A stretch of DNA of 64,000 nucleotides from Bacteroidota bacterium (GTDB taxonomy: Bacteria > Bacteroidota > Bacteroidia > UKL13-3), in assembly GCA_027484685.1 (NCBI GenBank), contig JAIXSO010000047.1:124001-188000 (forward strand), read 5' to 3'. This document shows, piece after piece, positions 1 through 10,100 of this stretch. The number at the start of each line of letters is the position of its first letter. The first letter of the stretch is position 1. The position numbers and the translations under genes were made by a program. Under the pieces are notes generated by a model. It was given only the letters and a program-made list of their open reading frames with translations, was not told where the DNA came from and did not search any database.

Positions 1-178
1 AGTAAAATATTTATGGCTAACGATTTAAATAATTTCATTAATTTGATTGTATTTTTAATAAACTTTTTCAGGTTTATTACATTTTTACAATACTAATAAA
101 TTTTATGAAGGATTTTGTAAAATATTTGTTATTTGCTTTTATAAAAAAACAAATAACAAATATTCTATTTACGAATGG

Positions 179-1108
179 CTATTTTCCATCAATTATCATG
201 GGGTTATTGCCTTTGCCTAATACAATTATTTTGGCATTTGCCGATTTAGCCAACTCTAAATTAGCTTTGATACTTTCGTATTGTAATTGTTTATCGCTCA
301 AACCTGTAGAAATAATTCTTTGATAATCAGCTATACCTTGCGCCTCCACCCTTTTACGCTCTGCTTCTTGTTTTTCTTTTTGCAATACAAACTGCATTTT
401 TTGAGCATCTTGCTCCGCATTTATTTTTGATTCAATACTTGCTTTAACCGAAGTTGGCAAAGTAATATTACGCACCAAAAGTTGTTCTAAAATCAATCCT
501 CTGCTTTTAAAATCTTTTTCTATGCTGTTAAAAATGCGCATTTGGAAAGTATCGCGCTTGCTGCTGTAAAGAGCCACAGCATCGTAATAAACTGCGTTAT
601 CTCTAATTTTTGTTCTGGTTAAAGGTCTTACAATTTTATCGTTATAATCCAATCCAGTTTCTTTTAATAATCTTGGCGCTTCTGAAGGAACCACACGGTA
701 AAGAACAGTTAAATCAATGGTAACTTCCAAACCATCAGCTGTTAAAACCCTAATGGCATCATCACCGGCTTTTGTGCCTTCATCGTGTATGCCGCTCATG
801 GTATAATTTTGGGTTTTGGTATCAATGGTTTTTACTTCTACCAAAGGATTTACAAAGTTTAAACCACTTAATAAAATATCGTCTTCAATTTTACCAAACA
901 GCGATTTTACACCAATTTGGCCTGCATCAATTTGTTTAAAACAAGAGTTTAACACACCAATTACAATTAGCACAGAACCTACAATTTTTATAGGCATACC
1001 AAACTTAGCATTTATATTATTAGGATTAAATACAAATGTTGCTACTGCAATAAGAACTAGTCCAAGGAAAATAAGTACCATAATTTTTTTTGAATTTTTA
1101 TATTTCAA
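179..1108 (-). CDS. SPFH/prohibitin-family membrane protein
   Basis: The protein of 309 residues has two hydrophobic N-terminal segments (about residues 9-27 and 36-56). An SPFH (stomatin/prohibitin/flotillin/HflK) domain follows at about 57-240. A charged, Ala/Glu/Lys/Gln-rich helical stretch at about 230-275 resembles the coiled coil through which these proteins oligomerise. Family members form large inner-membrane rings and often modulate membrane proteases; which partner this one has cannot be read here because no protease gene is adjacent. The gene is monocistronic as far as the window shows and reads away from the next gene. The fold call is secure and the cellular role is not. Confidence 0.85.
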   Translation of the reverse strand: MKYKNSKKIMVLIFLGLVLIAVATFVFNPNNINAKFGMPIKIVGSVLIVIGVLNSCFKQIDAGQIGVKSLFGKIEDDILLSGLNFVNPLVEVKTIDTKTQNYTMSGIHDEGTKAGDDAIRVLTADGLEVTIDLTVLYRVVPSEAPRLLKETGLDYNDKIVRPLTRTKIRDNAVYYDAVALYSSKRDTFQMRIFNSIEKDFKSRGLILEQLLVRNITLPTSVKASIESKINAEQDAQKMQFVLQKEKQEAERKRVEAQGIADYQRIISTGLSDKQLQYESIKANLELAKSANAKIIVLGKGNNPMIIDGK

Positions 1109-1505
1109 TTCAAGATTACAACTTTATAATGGATATGTTACTTTAAATTTATGAAAGGCTAAAGTTGTAGTTAAATGAACTTTTAAATACTTAATTAGTT
1201 TTTACTTTCTTACTTTCTGAAGTGTTTATTCAAGCAGATGGTCAGGTAATATTAATTTGAAACACTTAATTCAAAATAAAAAACCGCTTATGCACAAATA
1301 CTATAGCGGTTTTTATGCAATAATTACGATATTGGAATAGCAATAAAATGTTGGTTGGTGAAGACACCAAACAATTACAAATATTCCCCCTTTTTAAACT
1401 TATTTACACATTACGAATTATTGTTTAATTACAAAACAAGAAAACAAGATTAAATAATTAAAAATTTATATTGGAAAATTATTTAACTACTCATTTATTT
1501 GAAAA
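1109..1505. other. Intergenic region between divergent genes
   Basis: This stretch of about 400 bases holds the promoters of the divergent SPFH and MORN-repeat genes. I see no ORF with coding character. Its one clear structure is a hairpin followed by T residues at 1278-1314, listed separately. Confidence 0.6.
1278..1314. terminator. Hairpin with A/T tracts, terminator-like
   Basis: The arms AAAAACCGCT and AGCGGTTTTT flank a loop of about 16 bases. The shape is that of a bidirectional intrinsic terminator. No gene is seen ending here because both neighbours start outwards from this region, so it may end an unannotated short transcript or be a relic. Confidence 0.4.
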
Positions 1506-2162
1506 ATGAAATTTAAAAATTGTGTATTATTTGTAATTTTAAGTTTAGTCTTTATCCGTTGTAAAGATTCAGAAAAAAAGACTTATTATTCAAACGGAAA
1601 TTTAAAAAGTATTGTAAAATTAGAAAACTCAAAGAAAAATGGAGTTGCTATATCTTATCATGAAAATGGCAAAATAAAGGCTAAAGTTTTTTTTATAGAT
1701 GATAAAGTAAATGGTTTAGCTGAAGATTTTTTTGATAATGGTATTTTACAAACGCAGAGTAATTGGTTGAATGGACAATTAAATGGTAAGTATAAAGAGT
1801 TTTTTTCAAATGGAAAATTAAAAATCGATTGTAACTATTTAAGAGATAGTTTTGATGGAGAGGCTCTATCATATTTTGAATCAGGCGTAATTAATACAAA
1901 GGAAAATTTTAAACACGGAAAAAAAGAAGGTTATGCTTATCAGTATTTCGAAAATGGCACAGTTGAAATGGAAGTTAAGTATAAAATGGGTGTTAAAGAT
2001 GGTACTTATAAGATTTATTACAATAATGGACAATTAAAAGAATGTGGAAGCTATAAGGATGGGCTACTTGATGGAATAGTTAAATTGTTCGATGAGAATG
2101 GTATTCAGAAATCAATATCAAAATATATTAAAGGAGTCAAAACAACTATAAATAATAGTTGA
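1506..2162 (+). CDS. MORN-repeat (YwqK-like) lipoprotein
   Basis: This 218-residue protein starts with a short hydrophobic leader ending in a lipobox-like FIRC, so it is probably a lipoprotein. The rest is a series of roughly 22-residue repeats of the MORN_2 type, with recurring Y.ENGK/FFSNGKLK/YFENGT cores followed by GxxxG turns. Such proteins are named YwqK-family antitoxin-like in databases, but there is no toxin next to it and a structural or surface role is as likely. Downstream lies a repeat-rich 3' region that is also found behind the next lipoprotein gene. The domain call is good; the function is unknown. Confidence 0.8.
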   Translation: MKFKNCVLFVILSLVFIRCKDSEKKTYYSNGNLKSIVKLENSKKNGVAISYHENGKIKAKVFFIDDKVNGLAEDFFDNGILQTQSNWLNGQLNGKYKEFFSNGKLKIDCNYLRDSFDGEALSYFESGVINTKENFKHGKKEGYAYQYFENGTVEMEVKYKMGVKDGTYKIYYNNGQLKECGSYKDGLLDGIVKLFDENGIQKSISKYIKGVKTTINNS

Positions 2163-2299
2163 AATAGTCTAATTTCCTAAGTGCACGAGCAAATACTACA
2201 AAACAAGTGAACACATTTAAAATGTTCAAACCATCAAGAAGAAAAGACCGAACTAACCACTTTAGCCAAAACTAAAAATATTTTTTTTGAAAACAGGTT

Positions 2300-2398
2300 C
2301 GGGAAAACTTTGTCAAAGTTTAGAACTTTGACAAAGTTAACTGTAATGGACAGCAATTAGTTAAAGCCAAGGAGATGCTTGCAGCATGACGAACTGCG
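2300..2398 (+). repeat. 99-bp dispersed repeat, copy 1
   Basis: This matches 3475-3573 with only about two differences, both in the GCTTGCAG/GTTTACAG stretch. It begins with a 15-bp perfect hairpin, AACTTTGTCAAAGTT and its complement separated by TAG, at 2306-2338, and continues into a segment containing TTAGTTAAAGCCAAGGAGATG. The near identity compared with the diverged surroundings suggests recent copying or conversion. Confidence 0.85.
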
Positions 2399-2413
2399 GA
2401 GTGCGGGAACCAA

Positions 2414-2495
2414 CGTCATTGCGAAGCACGAAGCAATCCCTAGTTATGAAAGAAGTCCGCCAACTTGAGATTGCTTCTCTACGATCGCAATGACG
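2414..2495. repeat. Composite inverted repeat of the REP-like cgtcattgcga class
   Basis: The outer arms CGTCATTGCGA (2414-2424) and TCGCAATGACG (2485-2495) are perfect complements. Inner arms GAAGCAATC (2430-2438) and GATTGCTTC (2469-2477) pair as well. Short palindromes of this sequence are scattered between genes in many bacterial genomes and often give false ORFs translating as HCDRREAISS-like peptides, as happens here. Confidence 0.8.
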
Positions 2496-2593
2496 TTTGA
2501 TGCTGATAAATTTAACGAATAAGGAACACCAAAGCTCGAAAAAACCTTCTAAACTTTCTAAACCCTCTAAACAATTAAACAATGCTAACGGAA

Positions 2594-2632
2594 AGCAATC
2601 AGTTAAAGCCAAGGAGATGTTTGCAACATGAC
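2594..2632 (+). repeat. Partial third copy of the dispersed repeat
   Basis: The segment AGCAATCAGTTAAAGCCAAG and the following GAGATGTTTGCAACATGAC repeat the 3' half of the 99-bp repeat at 2300-2398 and 3475-3573 with a few changes. The hairpin half is missing. Confidence 0.7.
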
Positions 2633-2756
2633 TGAATGCAGTGGATTGCTTTAGCCAATTTTAAACCAGTTTTTTATTTAAAAAATTACGTTATTTGAAT
2701 AGTAATCAAATGTTGGTAACAAAAACCATTGGAAAAACTACTAAAAAATTAAAATA

Positions 2757-3341
2757 ATGAATACAGTTAAAATAGTGATTTTATCTTTAATGATTTTTTG
2801 TTTATACTCTTGTATTTCAATTTCTAAGTTCGATGAGTTTTTAGATTTTAGGGTAAAACATGACTCACTAACTTATTCAATACTAAGAACTGAGGGTAAG
2901 TCTTTTTTAGGAACAGATAGTTTTGTATATCGTGCTGTGCGAAATAATAAGTCTTTATTATTTATAGAAGTAGATTCTTCATTTTTTAGCGATAAAGGCA
3001 AAATACGGTTTTTAATATCTGACAGTACTGTAGAATTTTATTTTAAAAGTGATTCTGAAAATTCCAAGGAAGAAAAAATTAATTTGGAAACTAATTTATT
3101 CTATAAAAATATTTATGAAAAAGCTATTTTTTATGATTCTATTATGAAGTTAGCATCTTGTTATCACTATAGTTACCCTAGGATTGGCTATAACTTGCTT
3201 TATTATCAAGATAGCTCAAATTCAAATACAAAAAATTTAAAAATAGAAGGCAATTGGTATTATGATATTGAAAAATTTAACAGATATGAAAAAAAATATT
3301 TACTTAAAAGTTTTCATAAGTACTTTAAAAAAGGTTCCTAG
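2757..3341 (+). CDS. Small lipoprotein of unknown function
   Basis: The 194-residue product begins with a hydrophobic leader ending in LYSC, a good lipobox, so it is predicted to be a lipid-anchored envelope protein. The mature part is polar, rich in Ser, Lys, Asp and Tyr, and I recognise no domain. It is followed by the same repeat-bearing 3' region as the preceding MORN-repeat lipoprotein gene. No function is proposed. Confidence 0.75.
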   Translation: MNTVKIVILSLMIFCLYSCISISKFDEFLDFRVKHDSLTYSILRTEGKSFLGTDSFVYRAVRNNKSLLFIEVDSSFFSDKGKIRFLISDSTVEFYFKSDSENSKEEKINLETNLFYKNIYEKAIFYDSIMKLASCYHYSYPRIGYNLLYYQDSSNSNTKNLKIEGNWYYDIEKFNRYEKKYLLKSFHKYFKKGS

Positions 3342-3430
3342 CTAGTGCGCGTACAAATACCGCAAACCCGGCACACGCCCTGCCTTGAAGGAGCGTGTTC
3401 AAACTAACAAAAGGAAAATACCAACCCAAC

Positions 3431-3459
3431 CGCTTTAGCCAAAACTAAAGCGTTTTTTT
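3431..3459 (+). terminator. Intrinsic terminator after the 194-residue lipoprotein gene
   Basis: The arms CGCTTTAG (3431-3438) and CTAAAGCG (3445-3452) enclose the loop CCAAAA and are followed by seven T residues. A decayed version of the same element (CACTTTAGCCAAAACTAAA) sits behind the upstream lipoprotein gene. Confidence 0.8.
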
Positions 3460-3474
3460 ATTGATAAAAAGGTG

Positions 3475-3573
3475 CGGGAAAACTTTGTCAAAGTTTAGAA
3501 CTTTGACAAAGTTAACTGTAATGGACAGCAATTAGTTAAAGCCAAGGAGATGTTTACAGCATGACGAACTGCG
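3475..3573 (+). repeat. 99-bp dispersed repeat, copy 2
   Basis: This is the partner of 2300-2398, offset by exactly 1175 bases, and includes the perfect 15-bp hairpin at 3481-3513. It stands in the same relative position, just past the terminator of a small lipoprotein gene. Confidence 0.85.
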
Positions 3574-3640
3574 AAGTAAAAAGTTCGAAGTTCTTAGTTT
3601 TGAGTAAAAAGTATTGATTATTTATAGTGCGGGTGCAGTT

Positions 3641-3676
3641 CCCCCTTGCGCTTAGGATTGGCCCTGCTGAAGGGGG
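3641..3676. repeat. Short inverted repeat, CCCCCTT/AAGGGGG
   Basis: Seven-base arms at 3641-3647 and 3670-3676 enclose a 22-base loop. The GC-rich arms stand out from the AT-rich surroundings. It resembles intergenic palindromes common in Bacteroidota. Confidence 0.5.
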
Positions 3677-3821
3677 TTAGGGGGATGTTAATTAATAAGG
3701 TAATAAAAGATTATTTCCTTATTAAAAGAAGATGTTTTGTTCCTCAGCATTACTGAGTTGGGAGAGTTGGGAGATTTTTGAATGCGAAATGCAAAGTTTA
3801 AAGTGCGGAATAAACGTTTTA

Positions 3822-4562
3822 TTAAAACTTACTTTTTAGCAAAAGGTTATAGCTATTGATTGGGTTTGGATATAAATTTGCATCTAACTTTAAGATCATA
3901 AAATGTAAATGTGTTGGCGAACGTTTTTTAAATGCATTGAGTCCTGTTCTGCCTACAGTAGCAATTACTTGCTTAGGTTTAACAATATCGCCAATCTTTA
4001 CATAAATATCCTTACAATGGGCATAATAACAAATAATGTTTAATATTGGATTATACACATATATATACTTTCCGCCTCTTAAAGTGCTGGTAGAATCCCA
4101 ATTTGGCGACATGGCAATAACCACTCCACCAGTAAAAGCTAATATGTTAGCAGGCTTTTTGGTTTTATCATCCAAGGCATCTTGGTTTTTATCGTTTATA
4201 AAAATATCGTGTGCCGCATGCCCAGTATGCTTATCGCCATCAAAATAATCAAAACCAGCCGGTACATATCCGTTACCACTTTTCCCGCCTATGGCTTTGG
4301 CATTATAACCTTGTATTGGAAAATAAAATTTATTGAAATTGGAATCAAACTTCTGAATTTGAAAATAGATTTGATTGATTAACTGCAATTGGAATTTAAC
4401 CATCATGGTTGCACTGTTTTTATTGATGGAACCAAGTAATATATTATTGTTTAACTCATTAAAATTTTGACAAGAACTTACCAAATCAGATTGGTTTAAA
4501 TCCTGACTCTTTAAATTGTTTATTGCATAAAAAAACACAAATACCAAAAACCATTTTTTCAT
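3822..4562 (-). CDS. M23-family peptidase (LytM-like)
   Basis: The 246-residue protein has an N-terminal signal peptide (about residues 1-19, ending near LKSQD). Its C-terminal half is an M23 zinc metallopeptidase domain. The first zinc motif is GHAAHDI, giving His-x3-Asp, and the second is THLHF, giving His-x-His. M23 enzymes cut peptidoglycan cross-bridges or other glycine-rich peptides. The domain contains VKPKQVIATVGRTG, the usual strand before the HxH motif. It is the last gene of a minus-strand envelope operon, 13 bases after the DUF4846 gene. Activity is likely since both motifs are intact. Confidence 0.85.
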   Translation of the reverse strand: MKKWFLVFVFFYAINNLKSQDLNQSDLVSSCQNFNELNNNILLGSINKNSATMMVKFQLQLINQIYFQIQKFDSNFNKFYFPIQGYNAKAIGGKSGNGYVPAGFDYFDGDKHTGHAAHDIFINDKNQDALDDKTKKPANILAFTGGVVIAMSPNWDSTSTLRGGKYIYVYNPILNIICYYAHCKDIYVKIGDIVKPKQVIATVGRTGLNAFKKRSPTHLHFMILKLDANLYPNPINSYNLLLKSKF

Positions 4563-4575
4563 TTTTATACCAATT

Positions 4576-5403
4576 TTATTTGAATCGTTTTAAATCATTG
4601 TATTGAAAAGTCCACTCCGGTGTATGTAAAGTTTCGCCCATACTTAACTCATACCAAGGCGAAATACTTTTGTTATTTTCATTGACTAAAATATGAATAT
4701 TTTGCGCAGGCATGTAGCTTTGGGCTAACATAAAAACACGCTTTCCTGTTTTTTTATTTTTTGCTACATCCATAACCATAACTGCATGTCCAGGACTTCC
4801 ACCTTTTATAAATACATCGCCCACCTGAATACTATCAATGCTAACAGGAATAAGTTCTTTGCTTAATGATAAAGTTCCTGCATAAGTAAATACTATTTCT
4901 AAATATTGCTTAAATGTTGCATATGAATAATCAATAGTTTTAGTTTTTACCCAATTTACGGTATTGCCATTTACCTTTATTCGGTAACCTTGAGCCCATT
5001 TTTCGTAACTGGCGTTAAACCCATTGGTAAAGTTAAAATGTATTTGTTGATACTTTTTTTGCGCAAATAAATATTCAGCCCTTAATCGCATCACAGCATC
5101 TGCACATTGCTGCAAATCCTTTTTGCCTATATCTATTTTTAAAACCGAAGCTGCTACTTGTTGGTTAATTTTAGGAAAACCGTTAAAGTATTTCACTTGA
5201 GTTCCAAATGGAAATAACTCAAAATTATTTAAATAAGCTTCAAACGAATTGGCTTTATAAATTGGCCTTTCAAAACCTTTAGGACTGTTAAATCTAGCAG
5301 AAACTGTTGTGCCCTTTTTATTGATTATACTACTATCTATTTCGCTTTGAGCACAAGCTGAAATATAAAAAAGGCTAATTAATAGAATAAAAATATTTTT
5401 CAT
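4576..5403 (-). CDS. DUF4846-family envelope protein
   Basis: The product of 275 residues starts with a signal peptide whose end, ISACAQS, makes a plausible lipobox. The mature protein matches the DUF4846 family as I remember it: the conserved regions are LFPFGTQVKYFNG, CADAVMRLRAEYLF, IHFNFTNG and GDVFIKGGSPGHAVMVMDVA. The GxPGHAVMVMD segment looks like a papain/NlpC-like His strand, but I do not claim an activity. It sits between an outer-membrane barrel gene (18 bases upstream) and an M23 peptidase gene, which suggests a role at the cell wall. Confidence 0.8.
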   Translation of the reverse strand: MKNIFILLISLFYISACAQSEIDSSIINKKGTTVSARFNSPKGFERPIYKANSFEAYLNNFELFPFGTQVKYFNGFPKINQQVAASVLKIDIGKKDLQQCADAVMRLRAEYLFAQKKYQQIHFNFTNGFNASYEKWAQGYRIKVNGNTVNWVKTKTIDYSYATFKQYLEIVFTYAGTLSLSKELIPVSIDSIQVGDVFIKGGSPGHAVMVMDVAKNKKTGKRVFMLAQSYMPAQNIHILVNENNKSISPWYELSMGETLHTPEWTFQYNDLKRFK

Positions 5404-5421
5404 AAAAAGCCTTTTTTGTAT

Positions 5422-7071
5422 TTAAAATGTTAAAGTAACTCCACCTAAAATATTGAAACCATAAACATCGTAATTGGTAAAGCGCATATAGCGAGCAGCT
5501 GCCATATTATTACAGTTAATAAATACTGATACATTTTTATTGTATCTGTAATCTATTCCTAAGTTTAAATCAACAAACGGATTTAATTTTACTTCAGTTA
5601 TATTGTCTTTATTTCCTGTGGTTGGGTTAGTTACACCTCCTGTTCTTTGTCCAACATAAAATATATCGCCACGTAACATAAACTTATCGCCAATATTATA
5701 GCTAGTATTTAATTTTACTTCTGTGCTTGGGCGGCTGTAAGCAAATTGAAGTTTGCTCATGCTGTAATTATAAGCTTTGGCCAATAAAGCAAATCTCCAT
5801 TTTTCGCCTAACTGATAACTAATATCGGCTGAAAAAGTGGTTAACGTAACCTTTCCTTCATCGTAAATAATTTTTTGTAAACTGCTGCTATCTTGTACAT
5901 AAAAAAGTATATTTTCAATATTGGCTATAGATGCTTGTAACGAGTAATTTAAACCTTTAGCAATATGACCTTTTAAACCAACATACATTTCGAATAAGTT
6001 ATTGGTATTTTTAAAATTGTAATTACGCACAAAAGGATTTTCAGCATTGATACTTCTAAAAGTATTGATACCATAATTACCAGTAACACCTCCTAATACA
6101 GTTAAAACCTTAGGAACTACATGGTATGCAGCTTCTCCAAAAGGATAAAAATGGCTATTTTTTTCGGTTTCTATACTATCAGCAAAATAAGTAAAGTTAA
6201 AACCTGCCCTTAAATAATAACTTTCATCTTCCAAGTTAATACGTGGGTTAAAAATAAAAGCTGTGCGCTGCAATGTATTTGCATTTTTTATATTGCTAAT
6301 ACTATTAATGCCTGTATATAATGTAAAAGGAATATCACTAATGGTTTTACTTAGGTTTCCAGCTATTTTAAAATTATGCTCTACTAAATCAAAGTTATTA
6401 CCTTGAAAATAATAGTTTACATCAAATTTATATTTTAAAGAAAGGCTATCGTTTTTTAAATTCTCTAACGAAATATTTAAATCAAATAGGTTATAAATAT
6501 TTTTTAAAGTATCTTCTTTAGCTCCAATTGCTGTAGGTAAAAAACCATAATTATACACCACATTACGGTGATATAATGCAGAAACACTCAATACCGAATT
6601 ACTAAAAAAACGTTTGCTATGGGCACCCAAAGTATTATTGCTAAAATTGTTAAAATCCCTATCGCCATTGCTCGATAAATGTTTAAAAAACAAACCATTG
6701 TTCCAGGTTTTGTTACGCATACTTGTAATGTAACCTTCGGCCAATGGAGTGGCATAATTTCCAAAACCAAATCTAAAATAGTTATTGCGTAATTTAGGTA
6801 ATAACATATTACCCAAACTAATTGGTTTAATGGTATAAATAGTTGGTGTAGTTTCAGTGTTTAAATCAGGAACTTTGTAGGTAAAAGTTGGCTTTACACT
6901 TTGAGGTTGCTCCGGATTTGGGTTAACTGGAATTTTTATAGACTCAGATAAAGTGGGTACATATTTTATGTTTACGTTAATTCCATCACTGAGGGTATCT
7001 TGCTGCGCCATAGCTGAAAAAGCCATGCCATTTAAAATCAAAAATGCTATATATAATTTAATATTTTTCAT
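5422..7071 (-). CDS. Outer-membrane beta-barrel protein
   Basis: This 549-residue protein has a signal peptide (ending AMAQQ) and a short Pro-rich periplasmic stretch (to about residue 70). Alternating polar/aromatic beta strands then run to a C-terminal LGGVTLTF ending in phenylalanine, which is typical of barrels folded by Bam. It resembles the barrel half of TonB-dependent receptors but lacks a plug domain. It lies 37 bases after the large TPR gene. This TPR/barrel pairing suggests a partnership at the outer membrane. The substrate is unknown. Confidence 0.75.
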   Translation of the reverse strand: MKNIKLYIAFLILNGMAFSAMAQQDTLSDGINVNIKYVPTLSESIKIPVNPNPEQPQSVKPTFTYKVPDLNTETTPTIYTIKPISLGNMLLPKLRNNYFRFGFGNYATPLAEGYITSMRNKTWNNGLFFKHLSSNGDRDFNNFSNNTLGAHSKRFFSNSVLSVSALYHRNVVYNYGFLPTAIGAKEDTLKNIYNLFDLNISLENLKNDSLSLKYKFDVNYYFQGNNFDLVEHNFKIAGNLSKTISDIPFTLYTGINSISNIKNANTLQRTAFIFNPRINLEDESYYLRAGFNFTYFADSIETEKNSHFYPFGEAAYHVVPKVLTVLGGVTGNYGINTFRSINAENPFVRNYNFKNTNNLFEMYVGLKGHIAKGLNYSLQASIANIENILFYVQDSSSLQKIIYDEGKVTLTTFSADISYQLGEKWRFALLAKAYNYSMSKLQFAYSRPSTEVKLNTSYNIGDKFMLRGDIFYVGQRTGGVTNPTTGNKDNITEVKLNPFVDLNLGIDYRYNKNVSVFINCNNMAAARYMRFTNYDVYGFNILGGVTLTF

Positions 7072-7108
7072 ACTTAGTTATGCTTTAAAAAATTACTGTT
7101 ATTAGAAA

Positions 7109-10100
7109 TTAATCGCGGCTTTTTATCCTCTCATCTACTTTCTTTTTCTGTTCTAATTTTCCTTTAGCCTCGTCTTCTTCTATTTTCTTCAACTTTTCTA
7201 AAGCAATAATTTTCAAATCATCTTTACTGTATTCATCAATAATACTTTGTAAAGTAGCTTTGGCTTGGAAATAATCTTTTTGAGCTACATAATTATCGGC
7301 TAATAAAATAAATGATTTAGCTACCCAATATTCGTACTCTCCAAAGTTGTCATTTATTTCGAAAATAGTTTTAATACTTGTTTTATAATCTTTTCTCAAA
7401 TATTGAATCAAAGCAATATTGTAGCTAACTTCTGCACCAATTGCATTTTTCTTATTCTCTTTCAACAAATATTGGAAATCGGCCCAAGCACTGTCAGGTT
7501 TATTACGCGCCATAAAAAATCTTGCAATGTTTAATTTTGCATCTGATAAACCTTCTTTGGTAGCTATACCAGAGTTAACGTATCTAAATGAAACTTGAGT
7601 AGCAGTATCCATTTTATTCATAATCATGGCAGCGCGTAACTGACCTAATAATGATAATTGTAAATTGTCTTTATTACCAGCAATACGCTCTAAAGCAGCA
7701 TAATACTCAAATGCTTTTTCATAATTTTTGCGCAAATAATAAATAACCGCTGTTTGGCGTGTACTTCGTTCCGTAAAATCGCTTCTAATAGCATTGGCTG
7801 TATATTCATAACCAACCAAAGCATCATCGTAAGCTTTTAAAGCATTATCGCTTTCTGCTTTATAGTAATAAGCTTTAGCAGTAAAATAGCCACCCGCAAA
7901 ACGATTTAAATAATTACCAAAACCTTTACTTGCTTTTGAAAAATCGCGATTAGCGCTGTTAAAATCTTTTTTACTATAATATTCCAAAGCAGCTTTGTAA
8001 TTATTAAAAGCCGATTGGTATGTTAATGAATCTTGTGATGAAGCCGATTCCACTATGTTTGGCAAACTTTTTATAAAATCAAAATAGGTATCGCTTTCGC
8101 CTTTACTAACCAAAATATTTTTTAAAACTACCAAACCTTGACGTGCTTCATCGCTATTGGTATAAGTAGTTGAAAGTATTTTCATGGTAGCTATTGCCTC
8201 ATCATCTTTAGCTAAATTAAACAAGGTAAGTCCTTTATTTAAATATGCTTTGCGTATAAACGCGCTTCTTGGATAATTATCAATGATATTGTTAAACCCT
8301 TTTAAAGCATCTTGTAAATTGCCATTTTTTAATTGTTCATCAGCTTTTTCAAACAAAGCATCATCTATAAAAATTGATTTAGGAAAACGCTCAATTAATA
8401 CACCTAACGTGTAAATTTTATCATTTGACTTTTTAATAACACCTTGAATCATGGCTTTTTGGTATAAGGCATAATCGCTTCCATTCAAATCTTTATTGAT
8501 TACTATATTATAAAACTCAATTGATTTTTGGTAACTGCCTTCGGCAAAATAACAATCAGCAATACGTGTTACTGCATCGGTATAAACTTCAGGATTGCTC
8601 ATTTGCGCATCGCGCTCTGCATATTTTTTAAAACTTTCAATGGCATTTTTGTAATCAACCGTTTTTAAATAAGCGTAACCTAAACTATAAAACGACATAT
8701 TATAAAACCTTGCAGCTTTTAACTCTTCAACCATTTGAGCTTTTTTAAACTGCACAATTGCATTGCTGTAAGCAGCATCGCGATAAGCAATTTCGGCTAA
8801 CCAAAAATAGCTCAATCCCACCATTTGCATATTGTATTTTCCTGAAGCTAACACTCTGTTAAAATACTCATCAGCGCCTTTATAATCGTTTTGTAAGTAT
8901 AATTCCTCCGCTCTGTAATAATATATTTTTTGAAGTGTGCTTAAATCCTTGTCGTCTTTATCTTCAATACTTTCTAAAATTTTTATAGCCTCTTTGTAAT
9001 TTTTACTGGTAAGCAATAAATTACTAATTAACCCTTTAGCTTCGGTAATGTATTTTGATTTTGGATAAGATTCAATAAATGATGTTAAATTGGTTAAAGC
9101 ATTGCTATTAGTAGAAATTTCGTAACTTAATTTAGCAGTATTAAATAATGCTTCTTCATTTAAAGAAGGAATAAAACCAAGAGATAAACACTTATTAAAC
9201 GCAGTTCTAGCATTGTTCTTTTTATCAATGGTTAAATAACATTCTGCCAATTGAAAATAGGAATATTGCGATAAAGTATCTGTTTCTTCCGATACTTTTA
9301 AAAAGTTTTCAATAGCTTTATCGAATTGTTTGTTTACTTTATAGGAATAAGCCAATCTGTAAAAATCGTTACGCGAAGGAACCGCAGGCGCCTCGTTCAT
9401 GTATTTAATTAAATAAGGTAAAGCTTTATCGTAATTTTTTTGGATATAATGCGATTGACCTAACATACCAGCTACATCTATTACCACATCTGGATTGGTA
9501 ATGGTATCACAATACTTAATTACTTGGCTGTAATCTTTTTTAGCAAAATAAATTTGAGCTACATACACATTGCTTAAAGGACCAAAAGTTTTATGGTTTT
9601 TTACACGACCAAAATGTTCTAAAGCTTCTTGATAATTGGCTTGACGGTAACAAACATAACCATAATAGTAATTTACAGCCTCGTAATATTTTGTTTTAGG
9701 GTCTTTAATTTTTCTGAATGCTTTTTGCGATTCATCAAAATTTTCGATTTTAAAATTACAAAAACCTTTAATGAAATAATATTCCAATTGTTGGTTATCA
9801 TCTAAATATTCATCATCAAAATCAACCAACATAGAGGCTGCTTTTTTATAATCTTTATTTCTATAATAATGACGTGCCAGTTGGTATTTTGCTAAAACAG
9901 CTTTATCGTATTGAGGATATTTTTTTATGATGTTTAAAAGCAACTTTGGCGCATCGTTATTGGCCAATTCCATAGCACAAGTGGCTGCATAATATTTTGC
10001 ATTTACCACATAAACTTCATCTTTAATTTTATCGGCAAACATGTTGAAATGTTTTTGAGCTGCCGCGTACTTTTCTTTATCAAAAAGCTCTATGGCACGC

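Larger units (their letters stand above)
2163..2756. other. Repeat-rich intergenic region
   Basis: There is no credible gene in these 594 bases. The region contains a degenerate terminator-like element around 2252-2289 (CACTTTAGCCAAAACTAAA followed by T residues), one full and one partial copy of a 99-bp repeat (2300-2398 and 2594-2632), and an inverted repeat of the cgtcattgcga...tcgcaatgacg class (2414-2495). A minus-strand ORF across 2361-2612 is only the translation of these repeats. Confidence 0.7.
3342..3821. other. Repeat-rich intergenic region between convergent genes
   Basis: No gene is seen in these 480 bases. They hold an intrinsic terminator (3431-3459), the second copy of the 99-bp repeat (3475-3573), and a CCCCCTT...AAGGGGG inverted repeat (3641-3676) followed by TTAGGGGGATG. 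The layout parallels 2163-2400. Confidence 0.7.

Noticed and set aside
105-323. Plus-strand ORF of 72 residues at the left edge
   Set aside because: Most of it is opposite the SPFH gene and it has no protein-like pattern or promoter.
2361-2612. Minus-strand ORF of 83 residues
   Set aside because: It lies on the dispersed repeats and gives the HCDRREAISS-like peptide typical of translated cgtcattgcga palindromes.
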